From: Moraxella osloensis
GTDB lineage: Bacteria; Pseudomonadota; Gammaproteobacteria; Pseudomonadales; Moraxellaceae
Direction: 5' to 3'
NCBI RefSeq assembly: GCF_001553955.1
Contig: NZ_CP014234.1
Span: forward strand, 2,294,001 to 2,358,000
DNA length: 64,000 nt
Shown one piece after another: positions 52,259 through 61,926 of the stretch (position 1 is its first letter; each line of letters begins with the position of its first letter). Below the pieces are notes generated by a model that was given only the letters and a program-made list of their open reading frames with translations, ran no database searches and was not told the DNA's origin. A program made the translations under genes and the position numbers.

Positions 52259-53317
52259 TTATTGTTTAGCTTTTGGCGCAGGCTCTACTTGGGCTGCCTG
52301 ACTAATTAAATCTTGTGGCAGCGTAATGCCAACTTCTTGCGCGTGTTTTGGGCTAAGGTATAAGTCAAGCTTATTCATCGTGATAGGCTTGATGGTACCT
52401 GGTTTTTCGCCTTTTAGGACGCGTCCAACGATTTTACCTGTTTCGATGCCCAAGTCTTTGTAGTTGATACCCATCGCCGCGACTGCACCACGGGCAACGG
52501 AGTCAGTATCAGACGCCACTAGGGGCACTTTGATTTCTTTAGCTGCTTGGTAAAGCGACTCATAGGCGGATACCACGTTGTTGTCAAGTGAGGTATAGAT
52601 GAGCTGAACTTTACCTTGTAGACCACGAGCCGCTTGGGGAATATCGGTAGTGCGCTGTGCAGGTGCTGCAACGATGCTAATGCCCATCGGTTTAAATTTT
52701 GCTTCAAGCGCTTTGAGTACCACAGTTGAGTTGACTTCCCCTGGGCTGTATACATAGCCGACGGATTTGAGATTTGGTACCACTTTTTTCATCAGCTCAA
52801 TCTGTGGCTCAAGTGGCAACATGTCTGATGCGCCTGTCACGTTGGTGCCAGAGGCTTCCCAAGATTTTATCAGTTTCGCTTGGACCGGGTCGGTAACTGC
52901 AGAGAAAATGACAGGAATTGAGTTGGTCGCTGCAATGACGGATTGCGCCGATGGGGTGGAAATGGCAACGATGGCATCGGGTTTATCCGCGGCAAATTGT
53001 TTGGCAATCTGACCGGCAGTCGCCGTATTGCCTTGGGCTGATTGGAAATTTACTTTTAGGTTTTGACCTTCCTTAAAGCCTTCGTTACCAAGCTCTTCAA
53101 TCACACCTTGACGAACGGCATCTAATGCTGGGTGCTCAACGATTGCTGTGATAGCAACAGACTTGGTATCGCCTGACGCCGCTGTCGTTGCACTTGCTGT
53201 GCTTGCATCAGCTGTTTTATTGTTAGATTGGCTACAACCCATCAGGCTTGCCATACAAATTCCACCTAGCATCATTGCTTTGGTCAAACGAGAAACACCA
53301 AATGTAGCGTTCAACAT
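52259..53317 (-). CDS. ABC transporter substrate-binding lipoprotein (TrpX-like, PF04392 type)
   Basis: A 352-residue lipoprotein. The signal peptide ends in a LMGC lipobox (Cys at 28), followed by a Ser/Thr/Ala-rich linker to about 50. The binding domain begins AITAIVEHPALDAVRQG and contains TPSAQSVIAATNSIPVIFSA and the late MNKLDLYLSPKHAQEVG block. Relatives bind tryptophan, tyrosine or other aromatic or branched compounds, but the ligand cannot be read here. It is the first gene of the importer operon. A decayed second copy of its 3' end lies at 54384-54518. Confidence 0.88.
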   Translation of the reverse strand: MLNATFGVSRLTKAMMLGGICMASLMGCSQSNNKTADASTASATTAASGDTKSVAITAIVEHPALDAVRQGVIEELGNEGFKEGQNLKVNFQSAQGNTATAGQIAKQFAADKPDAIVAISTPSAQSVIAATNSIPVIFSAVTDPVQAKLIKSWEASGTNVTGASDMLPLEPQIELMKKVVPNLKSVGYVYSPGEVNSTVVLKALEAKFKPMGISIVAAPAQRTTDIPQAARGLQGKVQLIYTSLDNNVVSAYESLYQAAKEIKVPLVASDTDSVARGAVAAMGINYKDLGIETGKIVGRVLKGEKPGTIKPITMNKLDLYLSPKHAQEVGITLPQDLISQAAQVEPAPKAKQ

Positions 53318-53693
53318 ATATCACTCCAAAAACCCATCCATAGGGTAACGATTAAAAAGGTAAATCTTAAACAAGAAAATCTTACACTTTAATAACAATA
53401 TCATACAGCATTGTTAAACATTATTTACATTTTATCAGCTAATTTTGCAGTCGCATAGCGTTATATATGTATCAGGCAAGTTTGCCAACCACGTTTAAAG
53501 CTTTGGGTCACGGGTTAAAAAGGCTTTATATGATAAATTCCGATAACATAACAATCCGCCTAATTTCGCTAATGTATCATTTTTTAATAATAATTCGCTA
53601 AGTCATAAACTAAGTAATAAGCAGTGGCGCATTGTTTTTTAGTAGAAAGAAAATTACCACACCATTGTCATATTAAGTTACATTTTAATTTCA

Positions 53694-53702
53694 TGCTATA
53701 GT
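53694..53702 (+). promoter_or_regulatory. Extended -10 promoter of the RcnB/CigR-like gene
   Basis: TGCTATAGT is an extended -10 element about 60 bases before the ATG. Upstream are TTGTCAT, GTTACAT and TTTCAT motifs at 11-12-base spacing that might be regulator half-sites. The rest of the 446-base divergent gap is AT-rich without clear structure. Confidence 0.4.
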
Positions 53703-53763
53703 TTCATACAAAATTACTTATCCAGCGAACATATTATAAAGGTATAGATAAAGGTGTATAACA

Positions 53764-54285
53764 ATGAAAAAATCGACGTTATTAACTAGCTTATTTTTAG
53801 CGGGCTCATTCATGGCTTCACCCGCTGTTTTTGCAGATCCTGGTCATGGTAAAGGTCAAGATAAACAAGCTAGAACTTGGACACAGCATCAGAAACAGCA
53901 ACAAAAACACTATAAAGATGAGCGCAAAGAAAACCAACGCTATAACCCAAACCATGATAGAGAGCACGACAGAGGCGATAATCGATACTACGATAGTCGC
54001 AGTGGTCGCTACCTAACCCACGAGCAGTATCGCCAATTGCCTCCAGGTCTGCAAAAAAATGTTGCACGTGGTAAAGCGGTACCACTAGGCTGGGCAAAAA
54101 AACTAGACAATCGTTATTACACAGTCAAGCAATATAATGACCGTAATGTCTATGTGTTAAATAACAATGCTTATCGTCAGGCAAAGGTTATCAGTCGCCC
54201 GCGTCCAGGTGAAGTGCGCTTACGTGTTGACAACCGCGTACTTGATGTCATTGAAGCGACACGTGTTATTATAAATGTGCTTTAA
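53764..54285 (+). CDS. RcnB/CigR-like periplasmic protein
   Basis: A 173-residue exported protein. The Sec signal peptide spans 1-24 (AVFA cleavage). A His/Lys/Gln/Asp/Arg-rich charged region follows (25-80). The family block LPPGLQKNVARGKAVPLGWAKKL is near 96-118, with a C-terminal beta region ending in an RVLDVIEATRVIINVL strand. RcnB contributes to nickel/cobalt balance; CigR is an anti-virulence regulator. Either label is only by homology of this motif. Monocistronic with its own terminator. Confidence 0.75.
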   Translation: MKKSTLLTSLFLAGSFMASPAVFADPGHGKGQDKQARTWTQHQKQQQKHYKDERKENQRYNPNHDREHDRGDNRYYDSRSGRYLTHEQYRQLPPGLQKNVARGKAVPLGWAKKLDNRYYTVKQYNDRNVYVLNNNAYRQAKVISRPRPGEVRLRVDNRVLDVIEATRVIINVL

Positions 54286-54333
54286 ATTTTTAAATGTGCT
54301 TTAAGTAGCGCATCATTTCACTGCCCAGTTTGA

Positions 54334-54366
54334 ACACCCCGTCTATTTAATTAGGCGGGTTTTTTC
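54334..54366 (+). terminator. Intrinsic terminator of the RcnB/CigR-like gene
   Basis: CCCGTCTA (54338-54345) pairs with TAGGCGGG (54352-54359), followed by six T. Confidence 0.85.
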
Positions 54367-54383
54367 TTATTTAATCATAGCGA

Positions 54384-54518
54384 TTATTTGTCAATTTTTT
54401 GCTCGGGTGTGGTATCAACGTTAATGGCACCTTTTAGTAGTTCAGGATTTAGTGTTAAGCCTTGTGCTTGGGCGTGTTTTGGGCTCACGTATAAGGTTAA
54501 TTGGTTCATCACTTCGGG
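54384..54518 (-). pseudogene. 3' remnant of a second TrpX-like binding-protein gene
   Basis: The minus-strand frame reads PEVMNQLTLYVSPKHAQAQG and on to a TAA at 54384-54386. This clearly parallels the C-terminus of the intact binding protein (MNKLDLYLSPKHAQEVG). An in-frame TAA directly precedes it, and upstream sequence to about 54900 shows no further similarity. It is the last 40 or so codons of a lost paralogue, about 1.1 kb from the start of the intact gene. Confidence 0.8.
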
Positions 54519-54756
54519 TTAGTATTCCCCAATAATCAAACTTGTTTTGTGAGTCGAGTATAATTTCAATGTACTAGTTTGCTATAACATAAATAAAAGT
54601 TTGCCGCTATGGCTAAGTTTTTATGGCGTAAAAGGTTTTATAAATTCTTTGATAAACAGTAGCTTGTTAACAAAACCTGTCATGAATACCGATATATGCG
54701 TATGCTTAATTACATAAAGTCCTTAGTTGAAACATAAAGTATAAATATTATTGAAT

Positions 54757-54790
54757 ATTTCATGAAATTGTCATAATAAAATGGTATGAA
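54757..54790 (+). promoter_or_regulatory. Possible Pho-box promoter
   Basis: ATTTCATGAAA and TTGTCATAATA form an 11-bp direct repeat (54757-54778). The 18-base core is followed after 10 bases by TATGAA, the spacing seen in E. coli phoA. The stretch 54760-54777 is identical to one upstream of rsmA. It would drive the small gene at 54952. Confidence 0.3.
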
Positions 54791-54951
54791 AATCTTTCGA
54801 TATCTTTTAGAATAGGGCTTCTACTCGCAGCATTATTTATCTTTTTTAAACGATTCGTTGCAGCGTTGATTAAGTTAAACATGTCTGTGCTTAGTAAAGG
54901 TAAATGATTCACAGATGGAATCATCGTACACTAACTCAACAAGGAGGCTAT

Positions 54952-55113
54952 ATGAACTCATCAAACTTGATGGCAGGCGTATTAGTAGTTGGTGCTATTC
55001 TACCTTCGGCTGAAGCACCCCATTATTGCCAATACAATAAGGCAGCTAATCCCGTTAGAGCCAATCGAAAATCTATACCCGTTCGCATCAGCGTGAGTAA
55101 AGGCAAACGCTAA
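54952..55113 (+). CDS. Small exported-looking peptide
   Basis: A 53-residue protein with a strong AAGGAGG ribosome site five bases before the ATG. The first 22 residues look like a weak signal peptide (LMAGVLVVGAILPSAEA). The mature part is basic with one Cys (HYCQYNKAANPVRANRK) and ends SVSKGKR. I recognise no family. A bidirectional terminator follows. The strong ribosome site and terminator argue that it is a real gene; the unusual length of the leader (about 150 bases from the proposed promoter) is unexplained. Confidence 0.55.
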   Translation: MNSSNLMAGVLVVGAILPSAEAPHYCQYNKAANPVRANRKSIPVRISVSKGKR

Positions 55114-55154
55114 TCGTGCGACATTATCGATTTTTGATATTTAGGATAGCTTAA

Positions 55155-55190
55155 TAAAAAAACCGCTGGTGATTATCAGCGGTTTTTTTA
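55155..55190. terminator. Bidirectional terminator between the small gene and metG
   Basis: AAAAAAACCGCTG pairs with CAGCGGTTTTTTT around a short loop (about 55156-55168 with 55177-55189). Confidence 0.85.
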
Positions 55191-55241
55191 TATTTTGACA
55201 AAAATGTTTCAAATGATGGCTATTAACCCCAGTTAAGCCCA

Positions 55242-57353
55242 TTAAGCAAGGGTTGCGCCCGCAGGGATATGGTCATCTAAAGTAACCACCGTCAATTGAC
55301 CGGCTTTCTCAGCCGATAAAATCATACCTTCAGAAATACCAAACTTCATTTTTCGTGGCGCAAGGTTGGTGACGCAGACCACAGTTTTGCCCACCAATTG
55401 TTCAGGGTTATAAAATTTGGCGATACCGCTAAACACATTGCGCGTTTTCACATTGCCCTGCGCATCTGTCTCACCCACATCTAGGGTAAATTGCAGCAAT
55501 TTATCTGCACCTTCCACGTTAGTGCAGGCTAGCACTTTTGCTACGGTCATGGTGACTTTGGCAAAGTCATCGATACCAATCAATGCTGTATCGCCAGTGG
55601 GTTGTTCGCTAGCGGCGGCTTTGGTGTTGCTCGCGCCAGATTGTCCAGTTGCTGGTTGATTGGCGATAGCAGGCTGCTTGTTTAAATCTTCTTTTGAGCT
55701 ATCCACCATCGCAGCCACTTTATCTTTGTCAACACGCTGCATCAATGGGGTAAAGGCGTTGATGGTATGCCCGACCAATAACGCATGACGGCTATCAAAG
55801 TCTAGGCTGTCAACATTGAGAAAAATTCGTGCTTTTTCACACATCAATGGTAATACGGGTGCAAGATAAACCACCAATTGACGGAAGATATTAAGCGCGA
55901 CGGTACACACCGCTTGTACTTCGGCTTGTTGACCTTCGATTTTGTTGAGTGCCCACGGTTTTTTGTCATCGATGTACTCATTGGCTTTGTCTGCGCACGC
56001 CATAATCAGACGCATAGCTTTGCTAAATTCGCGCGCTTCATAAGCGGCGGCGATGTCTTCGCCCGCATCAATGATTTGTTGCACCAAAGCAGGCTCGCTA
56101 ATCGTCAGTGCCAGTTTACTGCCATGATTTTTATGGATAAACCCTGCACAGCGGCTAGCAATATTGACGACTTTACCCACCAAGTCTGAATTGACTTTTT
56201 GCATAAAGTCTTCGAGGTCAAGATTGATATCTTCGACACTGGCTGATAATTTGCTAGCGAAGTAGTAACGCAAGTATTCAGGGTCAAGGTTTTGTAAGTA
56301 GGTATCGGCTTTGATAAAGGTGCCGCGAGATTTACTCATTTTCTCGCCATTGACGGTCAAGAAGCCATGCGCGTTGATGGCAGTGGGGGTTCTAAATCCT
56401 GCGCCTTCAAGCATGGCTGGCCAAAACAGGGCATGGAAATACACAATATCTTTACCGATAAAGTGATAGATTTCGGTGTTGTTATGATTTTCTTTTGACC
56501 AATACTCATCAAAATTTAAGCCTAAATTCGCACCTTGTTGGTCACACAAGTTTTTGAAACTTGCCATATAACCGACAGGCGCATCGAGCCACACATAAAA
56601 ATACTTGTCTGGTTCATTGGCTGGGGTATTTGGGATTTTAAAGCCAAAATACGGTGCATCGCGGCTAATATCCCAGTTGGCAAGCCCTGCATCAAACCAT
56701 TCTTGTAATTTGTTGGCGATAGAGGTCTGCAGGCGACCTTCTTTACGCGTCCAATTTTGCAAAAATTCGCTAAAGTTTGGCAGATTAAAGAAATAATGGA
56801 TGGATGATTTCAAAACAGGCGTTGCACCTGAAAGCGTTGAGTAAGGATTTTTGAGTTCGGTGGCATTGTAGGTGGTGCCGCAGACTTCGCAGTTGTCGCC
56901 GTATTGGTCTTTTGCGCCGCATTTTGGGCATTCGCCTTTGACAAAACGGTCTGCCAAAAACAAGCCTTTTTCTGGGTCATACAGCTGTTCAACTGCTTTA
57001 TGCGAGATATGGCCGTTTTCATACAAGCGATTATAAATCAGCTGTGAGTAATGCTCATTTTCTGGGCTATGGGTTGAGTAGTAGTTGTCAAAATCAATTA
57101 AAAATCCCGCAAAATCTTTTTCATGGGAGGCTTTGACATCGGCAATTTGCTCTTCAGGGGTGACACCGTTGACTTCTGCTTTAAGCATAATCGCTGTGCC
57201 GTGGGCGTCATCGGCACACACATAGGTTACTTGATGACCCAGTGATTTCATGGCGCGTACCCAAATATCGGTTTGGATATACTCAACCAAATGCCCCAAA
57301 TGAATCGGACCATTGGCATAGGGCAGGGCGCTGGTAACTAAAATTTTTCTCAC
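55242..57353 (-). CDS. metG: Methionyl-tRNA synthetase
   Basis: A 703-residue class I synthetase. HIGH motif [10 protein letters not shown] is at 16-25, the zinc knuckle [18 protein letters not shown] near 142-159, and KMSKS in [11 protein letters not shown] near 337. The anticodon-binding helical domain follows. An extra C-terminal OB-fold tRNA-binding domain (about 595-703, [15 protein letters not shown]) gives dimerisation as in E. coli. A Ser/Ala/Thr/Gln-rich linker joins the two parts. Confidence 0.98.
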   Translation of the reverse strand: MRKILVTSALPYANGPIHLGHLVEYIQTDIWVRAMKSLGHQVTYVCADDAHGTAIMLKAEVNGVTPEEQIADVKASHEKDFAGFLIDFDNYYSTHSPENEHYSQLIYNRLYENGHISHKAVEQLYDPEKGLFLADRFVKGECPKCGAKDQYGDNCEVCGTTYNATELKNPYSTLSGATPVLKSSIHYFFNLPNFSEFLQNWTRKEGRLQTSIANKLQEWFDAGLANWDISRDAPYFGFKIPNTPANEPDKYFYVWLDAPVGYMASFKNLCDQQGANLGLNFDEYWSKENHNNTEIYHFIGKDIVYFHALFWPAMLEGAGFRTPTAINAHGFLTVNGEKMSKSRGTFIKADTYLQNLDPEYLRYYFASKLSASVEDINLDLEDFMQKVNSDLVGKVVNIASRCAGFIHKNHGSKLALTISEPALVQQIIDAGEDIAAAYEAREFSKAMRLIMACADKANEYIDDKKPWALNKIEGQQAEVQAVCTVALNIFRQLVVYLAPVLPLMCEKARIFLNVDSLDFDSRHALLVGHTINAFTPLMQRVDKDKVAAMVDSSKEDLNKQPAIANQPATGQSGASNTKAAASEQPTGDTALIGIDDFAKVTMTVAKVLACTNVEGADKLLQFTLDVGETDAQGNVKTRNVFSGIAKFYNPEQLVGKTVVCVTNLAPRKMKFGISEGMILSAEKAGQLTVVTLDDHIPAGATLA

Positions 57354-57399
57354 AATACACCTGTTATTGATTTGTTTAAAAAAACGTTATTATTGCTGT

Positions 57400-57428
57400 A
57401 TGATAGCTTAAATCGCATCATTTCCCAA
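57400..57428 (-). promoter_or_regulatory. Sigma-70 promoter of metG
   Basis: On the minus strand TTGGGA (57423-57428) and TATCAT (57400-57405) are separated by 17 bases, 47 bases before the metG ATG. Confidence 0.5.
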
Positions 57429-57565
57429 CCAATGGGCATCAATCAAACAAGAAAAATTACTTTTCATACAGATAGGTTCAATCTGTCTCTGTGAAAATTG
57501 GCAATAAACCCCACTTAACAGTGGTTAAAATCGTTAAAATAACAACATTGGGGTAAGCAACTATC

Positions 57566-58792
57566 ATGTTCAACTTTATCAAACCAAAAACCGTGGCGAC
57601 AGTGGATGAGTCCACGCTTAATCAGTTATTTGATGACTACCGCGTCAATAACCAGCCAATTCGCCAGTATGTCAAAGGGATTAAACAGCAAGGTAGTAGT
57701 CTGACATTGGATTTGCGCTTGCCCGATGATTGCAATCCTGAACAAATCCATCATGATTTGAGCCAAAAGCTGCATATCCATGGGGTCAGTGAAGTAAATA
57801 TGAATATTACCTTGTTTGACAGCACTACTGCACCAAAACCTACGACCAAAGGCAGTGGCTCAACCCTACCCAAAACCACCAATGCCATGCCACCTGTCAC
57901 TCAGGCCGCGCCACAAAGTGACAAATTAGTCACAGAAACCCCTGAACCTGCGATTGCCAAAAAAGCCACTACCCAAGCAGAATTAACACCGCATCCACGC
58001 ATCGAGCATATTATTGTGGTGGCTTCGGGTAAAGGCGGCGTTGGCAAATCGACTACGACAGTGAATATCGCCTTGGCGCTGCAAAAACTGGGCAAACGCG
58101 TGGGCGTGCTCGATGCAGATATCTATGGCCCGAGTATTCCAAGTATGCTTGGCGTGGCAGGTCAGCAGCCGCAGCTTGAGCATGAGCAGTTTGTACCGAT
58201 TGCGGCGCAAGGCATGCCGATGCTATCTATTGGTAGCTTGTTGAGCGATGACACTACCCCGATTGCTTGGCGCGGTGCCAAAGCCACAGGCGCACTGATG
58301 CAGCTTTACAACCAAACCAACTGGCCAAATCTTGATTATTTGGTGATTGATATGCCACCTGGGACGGGAGATATTCAGTTGACGCTTGCCCAGCGTATTC
58401 CTGTGACCGGTGCGGTGATTGTGACCACGCCGCAGCATATTGCCTTGCTAGATGCGCAAAAAGGCATTGAGATGTTCCGCAAAACCCATATCCCTGTGCT
58501 CGGCGTGGTAGAAAATATGGCGCTACATACCTGTAGCAGCTGTGGGCATACCGAAGCGATTTTTGGCGAAGGCGGCGGGGAGAAAATGGCAGCACAGTAT
58601 AAAGTGCCGCTGCTGGGGCAATTACCACTGGCAAAAGGCATCCGCGAGCAAGCCGATAAAGGAGAGCCGTCCGTCATTGCTAATCAAGGCGCAGGCGATG
58701 AATTTGCCGACTATTATCTCAATATCGCTAAAAATATCGAAGCTAATATCGCAAAATTTGCCAAACCGCATGATAATAATCGGATTTTCTAA
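57566..58792 (+). CDS. apbC: Iron-sulfur cluster carrier protein ApbC (Mrp)
   Basis: A 408-residue P-loop NTPase that carries Fe-S clusters to target proteins. The N-terminal DUF59-like domain (about 1-92) is divergent. A Pro/Thr-rich linker leads to a deviant Walker A SGKGGVGKSTTTVNIAL near 153-169. DMPPGTGDIQLT and the cluster-binding CSSCG near 317 follow. It is divergent from metG, an arrangement widespread in gammaproteobacteria. Confidence 0.95.
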   Translation: MFNFIKPKTVATVDESTLNQLFDDYRVNNQPIRQYVKGIKQQGSSLTLDLRLPDDCNPEQIHHDLSQKLHIHGVSEVNMNITLFDSTTAPKPTTKGSGSTLPKTTNAMPPVTQAAPQSDKLVTETPEPAIAKKATTQAELTPHPRIEHIIVVASGKGGVGKSTTTVNIALALQKLGKRVGVLDADIYGPSIPSMLGVAGQQPQLEHEQFVPIAAQGMPMLSIGSLLSDDTTPIAWRGAKATGALMQLYNQTNWPNLDYLVIDMPPGTGDIQLTLAQRIPVTGAVIVTTPQHIALLDAQKGIEMFRKTHIPVLGVVENMALHTCSSCGHTEAIFGEGGGEKMAAQYKVPLLGQLPLAKGIREQADKGEPSVIANQGAGDEFADYYLNIAKNIEANIAKFAKPHDNNRIF

Positions 58793-58915
58793 ATTGAAAT
58801 CTGATAGTCAATGCGAGCGTATTTGAAAAATTACAAGCCTGTTTGCATGTTAAAATTCAAACAGGTTTTAAAATAATATAAGCCCCAATTAACCATTTCT
58901 TCAATTGGATGAGTT

Positions 58916-59390
58916 ATGCAAAAAACGCTATTTAAAATTGCTAAAATGGATTGCCCATCTGAAGAGCAAATGATATGGGTTAGCGTTGTTTGCCGTGGGG
59001 CATTCGCTGCAAACCAAACAGCTGACTGCTAAGGTCGCAGGTGTGTTGCAGTTACTGCTTGCTGTAGCGGGATTGATGGAAGTGGTGCGTCGATTTTTAG
59101 GTGCAGAGACGATACCAAATTTTGCGATGATGATAGGTATCTCGATGTTGGCGTTACTCGGTAATGCTTTATGTCTATATCTACTTCAGAAAAGTAGAAG
59201 TAAAGACGTACATATGCAAGCCAGTATGATATTCACGTCCAATGATGTGATTGTCAACTTAGGTGTCATCTTGACTGGGGTGTTAACGTGGTTTACCCAG
59301 TCGCGCTATCCCGATCTGTTGATTGGGCTCTTGGTCTTTGCCTTGGTCGCCAGTGGCGCGGTTAAAATTTTACGTTTGTCTAACAATTAA
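58916..59390 (+). pseudogene. CDF-type cation transporter gene broken by internal deletion and frameshift
   Basis: From the ATG at 58916 the frame begins MQKTLFKIAKMDCPSEEQMI, the HMA-like N-terminus of a CDF subgroup seen in Acinetobacter relatives. At about 58975 similarity jumps to a different frame reading GLALFAVGHSLQTKQLTAKV, which belongs after the second or third helix of that family. It continues to the C-terminus (SMIFTSNDVIVNLGVILTGVL, SRYPDLLIGLLV). About 90-100 codons are missing and the two parts are out of frame, so no intact product is made. The apparent 134-codon frame from a TTG at 58986 is only the 3' part. Confidence 0.85.
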
Positions 59391-59429
59391 TCTTGCAAGT
59401 AAAAAGGCAAGCAATCTGCCGAAAATACG

Positions 59430-60770
59430 TTAGACGAATAATTTAGTTAAGTCCAAATTGCCAAAGTTTGCATCGGTTTTAAGATGATAAAACTGGTTGA
59501 ATGTCGCTTGATAGCCACTACCGACATTGTCAAGTGTGACAGGCACACCGAGCGGAAAATTAATGCGTCTTGCCACATGCCCAAAGGGGAAATCGGTGTA
59601 GATGGGTCGCCCTGTGGTTTGTTGGATGGTACGGATGACGGTATCAAAAGTGTAATCACCATTGTAAGCATCACTGATGCCGCTAAAATTAAATTTGCCC
59701 AACACAATTGCCTGCTGTTTTGCCACAATACCTGATAACACCAAGGTTTGTAGCATACGCTCGATACGGTAAGGCTGCTCACCGGTATCTTCCAAAAATA
59801 AAATCCCATTGTCAACAGTTGGCATATACGGCGTGCCCACCATTGCAGATAACACGCTAAGATTACCGCCCCATAAGGTGCCTTTTATCGGCTTAGCCAA
59901 AGGACGCGCAGTGTCACGATAAAGCTGAGCTTCTGGCACTTGGATACGTAGCTGGTTTTGGGTGCAAAGGTTGATAAAACTTTGGATGGTATCGGTATTC
60001 ACCTCTGTTTTGCCAAAGTCACTACTGAGCATTGCCCCTGCCACATAGGGGAGATGACCTTTGGCGTACATGGCAAGCTGCAAGGCAGTAAAATCACTAA
60101 AACCCATCAGTAGTGTGCCACGCTCTTTGAGTTTTTGCGTCAGCATTCGCCACTGCTGATCACTTAGTTTGTTGAGCAAACGCATCGCGCCATAGCCGCC
60201 ACGCACGCCGAGTAATATCTTAGGCAGCTCATGTACAGGTCGATTAAGTAAGGCGGTAATATCGTCCAAGCGCTCACTGTCTGAACCTGCAAAGCGCAAA
60301 TAACGTCGGCTAATCACTTCTGGATTGTCGATATAAAATCCCGCTTGGGTGAGTCGGTGAATCGCCAGTAAGTTACGCTGTTCATCACTACCAAATCCCG
60401 ATGGCGCTACCAAATGGAGGTGGACACCGCGACCTTTGAGGGCTTCACAATTGGCTTTGATGGTCGCAAAGTCCCATTGGGGCCATTGGGGATTGATGGG
60501 CAATGTTTCCATGGGCGTATTGCCATTGGGCATAGCGCTTGGCTCGCCAAAAGCCATGTTATTAGGGTCATTGTTTGACCCATACCGCTGTGAAGGTTGG
60601 CTAATCACTTGCCCGCCTATTGTCAAATCTGCTTTTGCACCCGTTACCGTCGCTGCCGATAGCGCTATCCCTGTCTTTAGCAGTCGGCGCCGCGTCAAGC
60701 CAGCCAAGTGGGTGGCAGTCATGGGGGTGGTAGTCATGGGGGCGTGAGTATTCGCCATTTTTTGAGACAT
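59430..60770 (-). CDS. S66 family LD-carboxypeptidase (LdcA-like) with Tat signal
   Basis: A 446-residue protein. A twin-arginine signal (TRRRLLKTGIALSAA) at about 25-40 suggests periplasmic export. The S66 catalytic domain begins near 115 (LHLVAPSGFG), with nucleophile region LLGVRGGYGAMRLLN near 190, TLLMGFSDFTALQLAMY near 220, and GTLWGGNLSVLSAMVGTPYMP near 300. FLEDTGEQPYRIERMLQ carries the catalytic glutamate and a late FPFGHVARR segment the histidine. LdcA removes the terminal D-Ala from tetrapeptides during peptidoglycan recycling. Normal LdcA is cytosolic and about 300 residues, so the exported, extended form is distinctive. ATG at 60770 has GGAT upstream. Confidence 0.88.
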   Translation of the reverse strand: MSQKMANTHAPMTTTPMTATHLAGLTRRRLLKTGIALSAATVTGAKADLTIGGQVISQPSQRYGSNNDPNNMAFGEPSAMPNGNTPMETLPINPQWPQWDFATIKANCEALKGRGVHLHLVAPSGFGSDEQRNLLAIHRLTQAGFYIDNPEVISRRYLRFAGSDSERLDDITALLNRPVHELPKILLGVRGGYGAMRLLNKLSDQQWRMLTQKLKERGTLLMGFSDFTALQLAMYAKGHLPYVAGAMLSSDFGKTEVNTDTIQSFINLCTQNQLRIQVPEAQLYRDTARPLAKPIKGTLWGGNLSVLSAMVGTPYMPTVDNGILFLEDTGEQPYRIERMLQTLVLSGIVAKQQAIVLGKFNFSGISDAYNGDYTFDTVIRTIQQTTGRPIYTDFPFGHVARRINFPLGVPVTLDNVGSGYQATFNQFYHLKTDANFGNLDLTKLFV

Positions 60771-60831
60771 TTTATTATCCAAACAAATTCATCGACTTAC
60801 AAAAAATCATGGTTCAACTAATCGGGTATGT

Positions 60832-61119
60832 TTAATCCGGTAGATTCATTTTATTGTTGGTATCTGCCGAGATACCATAATAAAAAACCCCTGTCGCCAC
60901 CAAACTCGATACCAACACAAACATCATATCAAGCGCAGCTTTGTGCATAACATATAAATTCAATAGCGCAAAGACCACGAGCGCGATGACAAAAAAAATC
61001 GCCGCGTATTGCCATTTTTTATCAGTTGGGATGGCGGCGTCTTTGTAGTGAAAATGACGGATACTAAAGCCACTAGTGTATGCCACCAAGCCCAGCACTA
61101 ACCATGCAAAAAAATTCAT
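60832..61119 (-). CDS. Small membrane protein, unknown
   Basis: A 95-residue protein with three predicted membrane helices: about 4-20, 38-58 and 65-84. A short polar loop (RHFHYKDAAIPTDKKW) lies between helices 1 and 2. It ends in NKMNLPD. No family recognised. It is between two other envelope genes on the same strand. Confidence 0.6.
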   Translation of the reverse strand: MNFFAWLVLGLVAYTSGFSIRHFHYKDAAIPTDKKWQYAAIFFVIALVVFALLNLYVMHKAALDMMFVLVSSLVATGVFYYGISADTNNKMNLPD

Positions 61120-61229
61120 CGCTTATTCTCTATTAATCGTTTGGGTTAAAATTTGGATGAGACGTATTAACTCAAGCATCAAATCAAGCAGCAAACCAAG
61201 CTCATCAAGTCAAGCAGCAACTCAGGTGA

Positions 61230-61790
61230 TTACAGTTTGGTGGTTTGCTCGCATGCCACTTTATACACCGTATTACTACCTTTGTAGATATAACCCAGAT
61301 AGGGACTGTCAAATTGCGGGTTTAGGCTTGCAAAACTATCGGTGATTTTGGCGAGCACGAACACGCGGTCGGGACGGGCAATGATTTTTTCTAAGTATTG
61401 ATGTTCATCGGCTTTGATGTCAAAGTATTTTTGTATATCTGGGCTGTCAGTTGCGATGACTTGCATGGCTTCAGGTTTGTCCCAGTTTTTGCTGGGGTCG
61501 TTAAACTCGCGCATTTGCATGGCGTAACTTTCACCATTTTTACTATCACCATTTTTGATGATTTTGATTTGGGCAGGTTCTGTATGGCTGACTGTGTAAC
61601 AGCCCACAAACACATCATCGCTAGCGGCAGGTTGTGATAGTGCTGGCGACTGTTTTGCGCCATCGCTGCTAGTCGTTGCAGGGGATTGGGGCTTGTTACA
61701 AGCCGCCAAATTTAGGCTTAGCGCACAGACCATAGCCATACCCACCTTGGTCAACACAGCTGACACGAGCGCACGAGATTTTTTTTGCAT
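61230..61790 (-). CDS. Hypothetical lipoprotein
   Basis: A 186-residue protein with a lipoprotein signal: basic start, hydrophobic core and LNLAAC lipobox (Cys at 31). A Ser/Ala/Pro/Thr-rich linker runs to about 57. The mature domain (58-186) contains two further cysteines, GCYTV near 63 and VACEQ near 180, which may form a disulfide. No family recognised. Probably outer-membrane attached, because the residue after Cys is Asn. Confidence 0.7.
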   Translation of the reverse strand: MQKKSRALVSAVLTKVGMAMVCALSLNLAACNKPQSPATTSSDGAKQSPALSQPAASDDVFVGCYTVSHTEPAQIKIIKNGDSKNGESYAMQMREFNDPSKNWDKPEAMQVIATDSPDIQKYFDIKADEHQYLEKIIARPDRVFVLAKITDSFASLNPQFDSPYLGYIYKGSNTVYKVACEQTTKL

Positions 61791-61926
61791 AGACTTCCTT
61801 TAAACCTGCAGATAGCAACCATAAGCGGTTATTATAGACGTTTTGGCATGGCTTTTTATGCTTTTTTTTCTTATACTGAGGGCTGTTTTTTTTGATTGTT
61901 TTGCTGTTTTATATGGGTTGTTATCT

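Noticed and set aside
53661-53707. Third Pho-box upstream of the RcnB/CigR-like gene
   Set aside because: TTGTCAT, GTTACAT and TTTCAT motifs are present but their spacing is 12, 11 and 13 bases and the match is weak.
58986-59390. Intact 134-residue membrane protein
   Set aside because: The same frame extends as homology upstream of the TTG, and the true N-terminus lies upstream in another frame, so this is the 3' part of a pseudogene.
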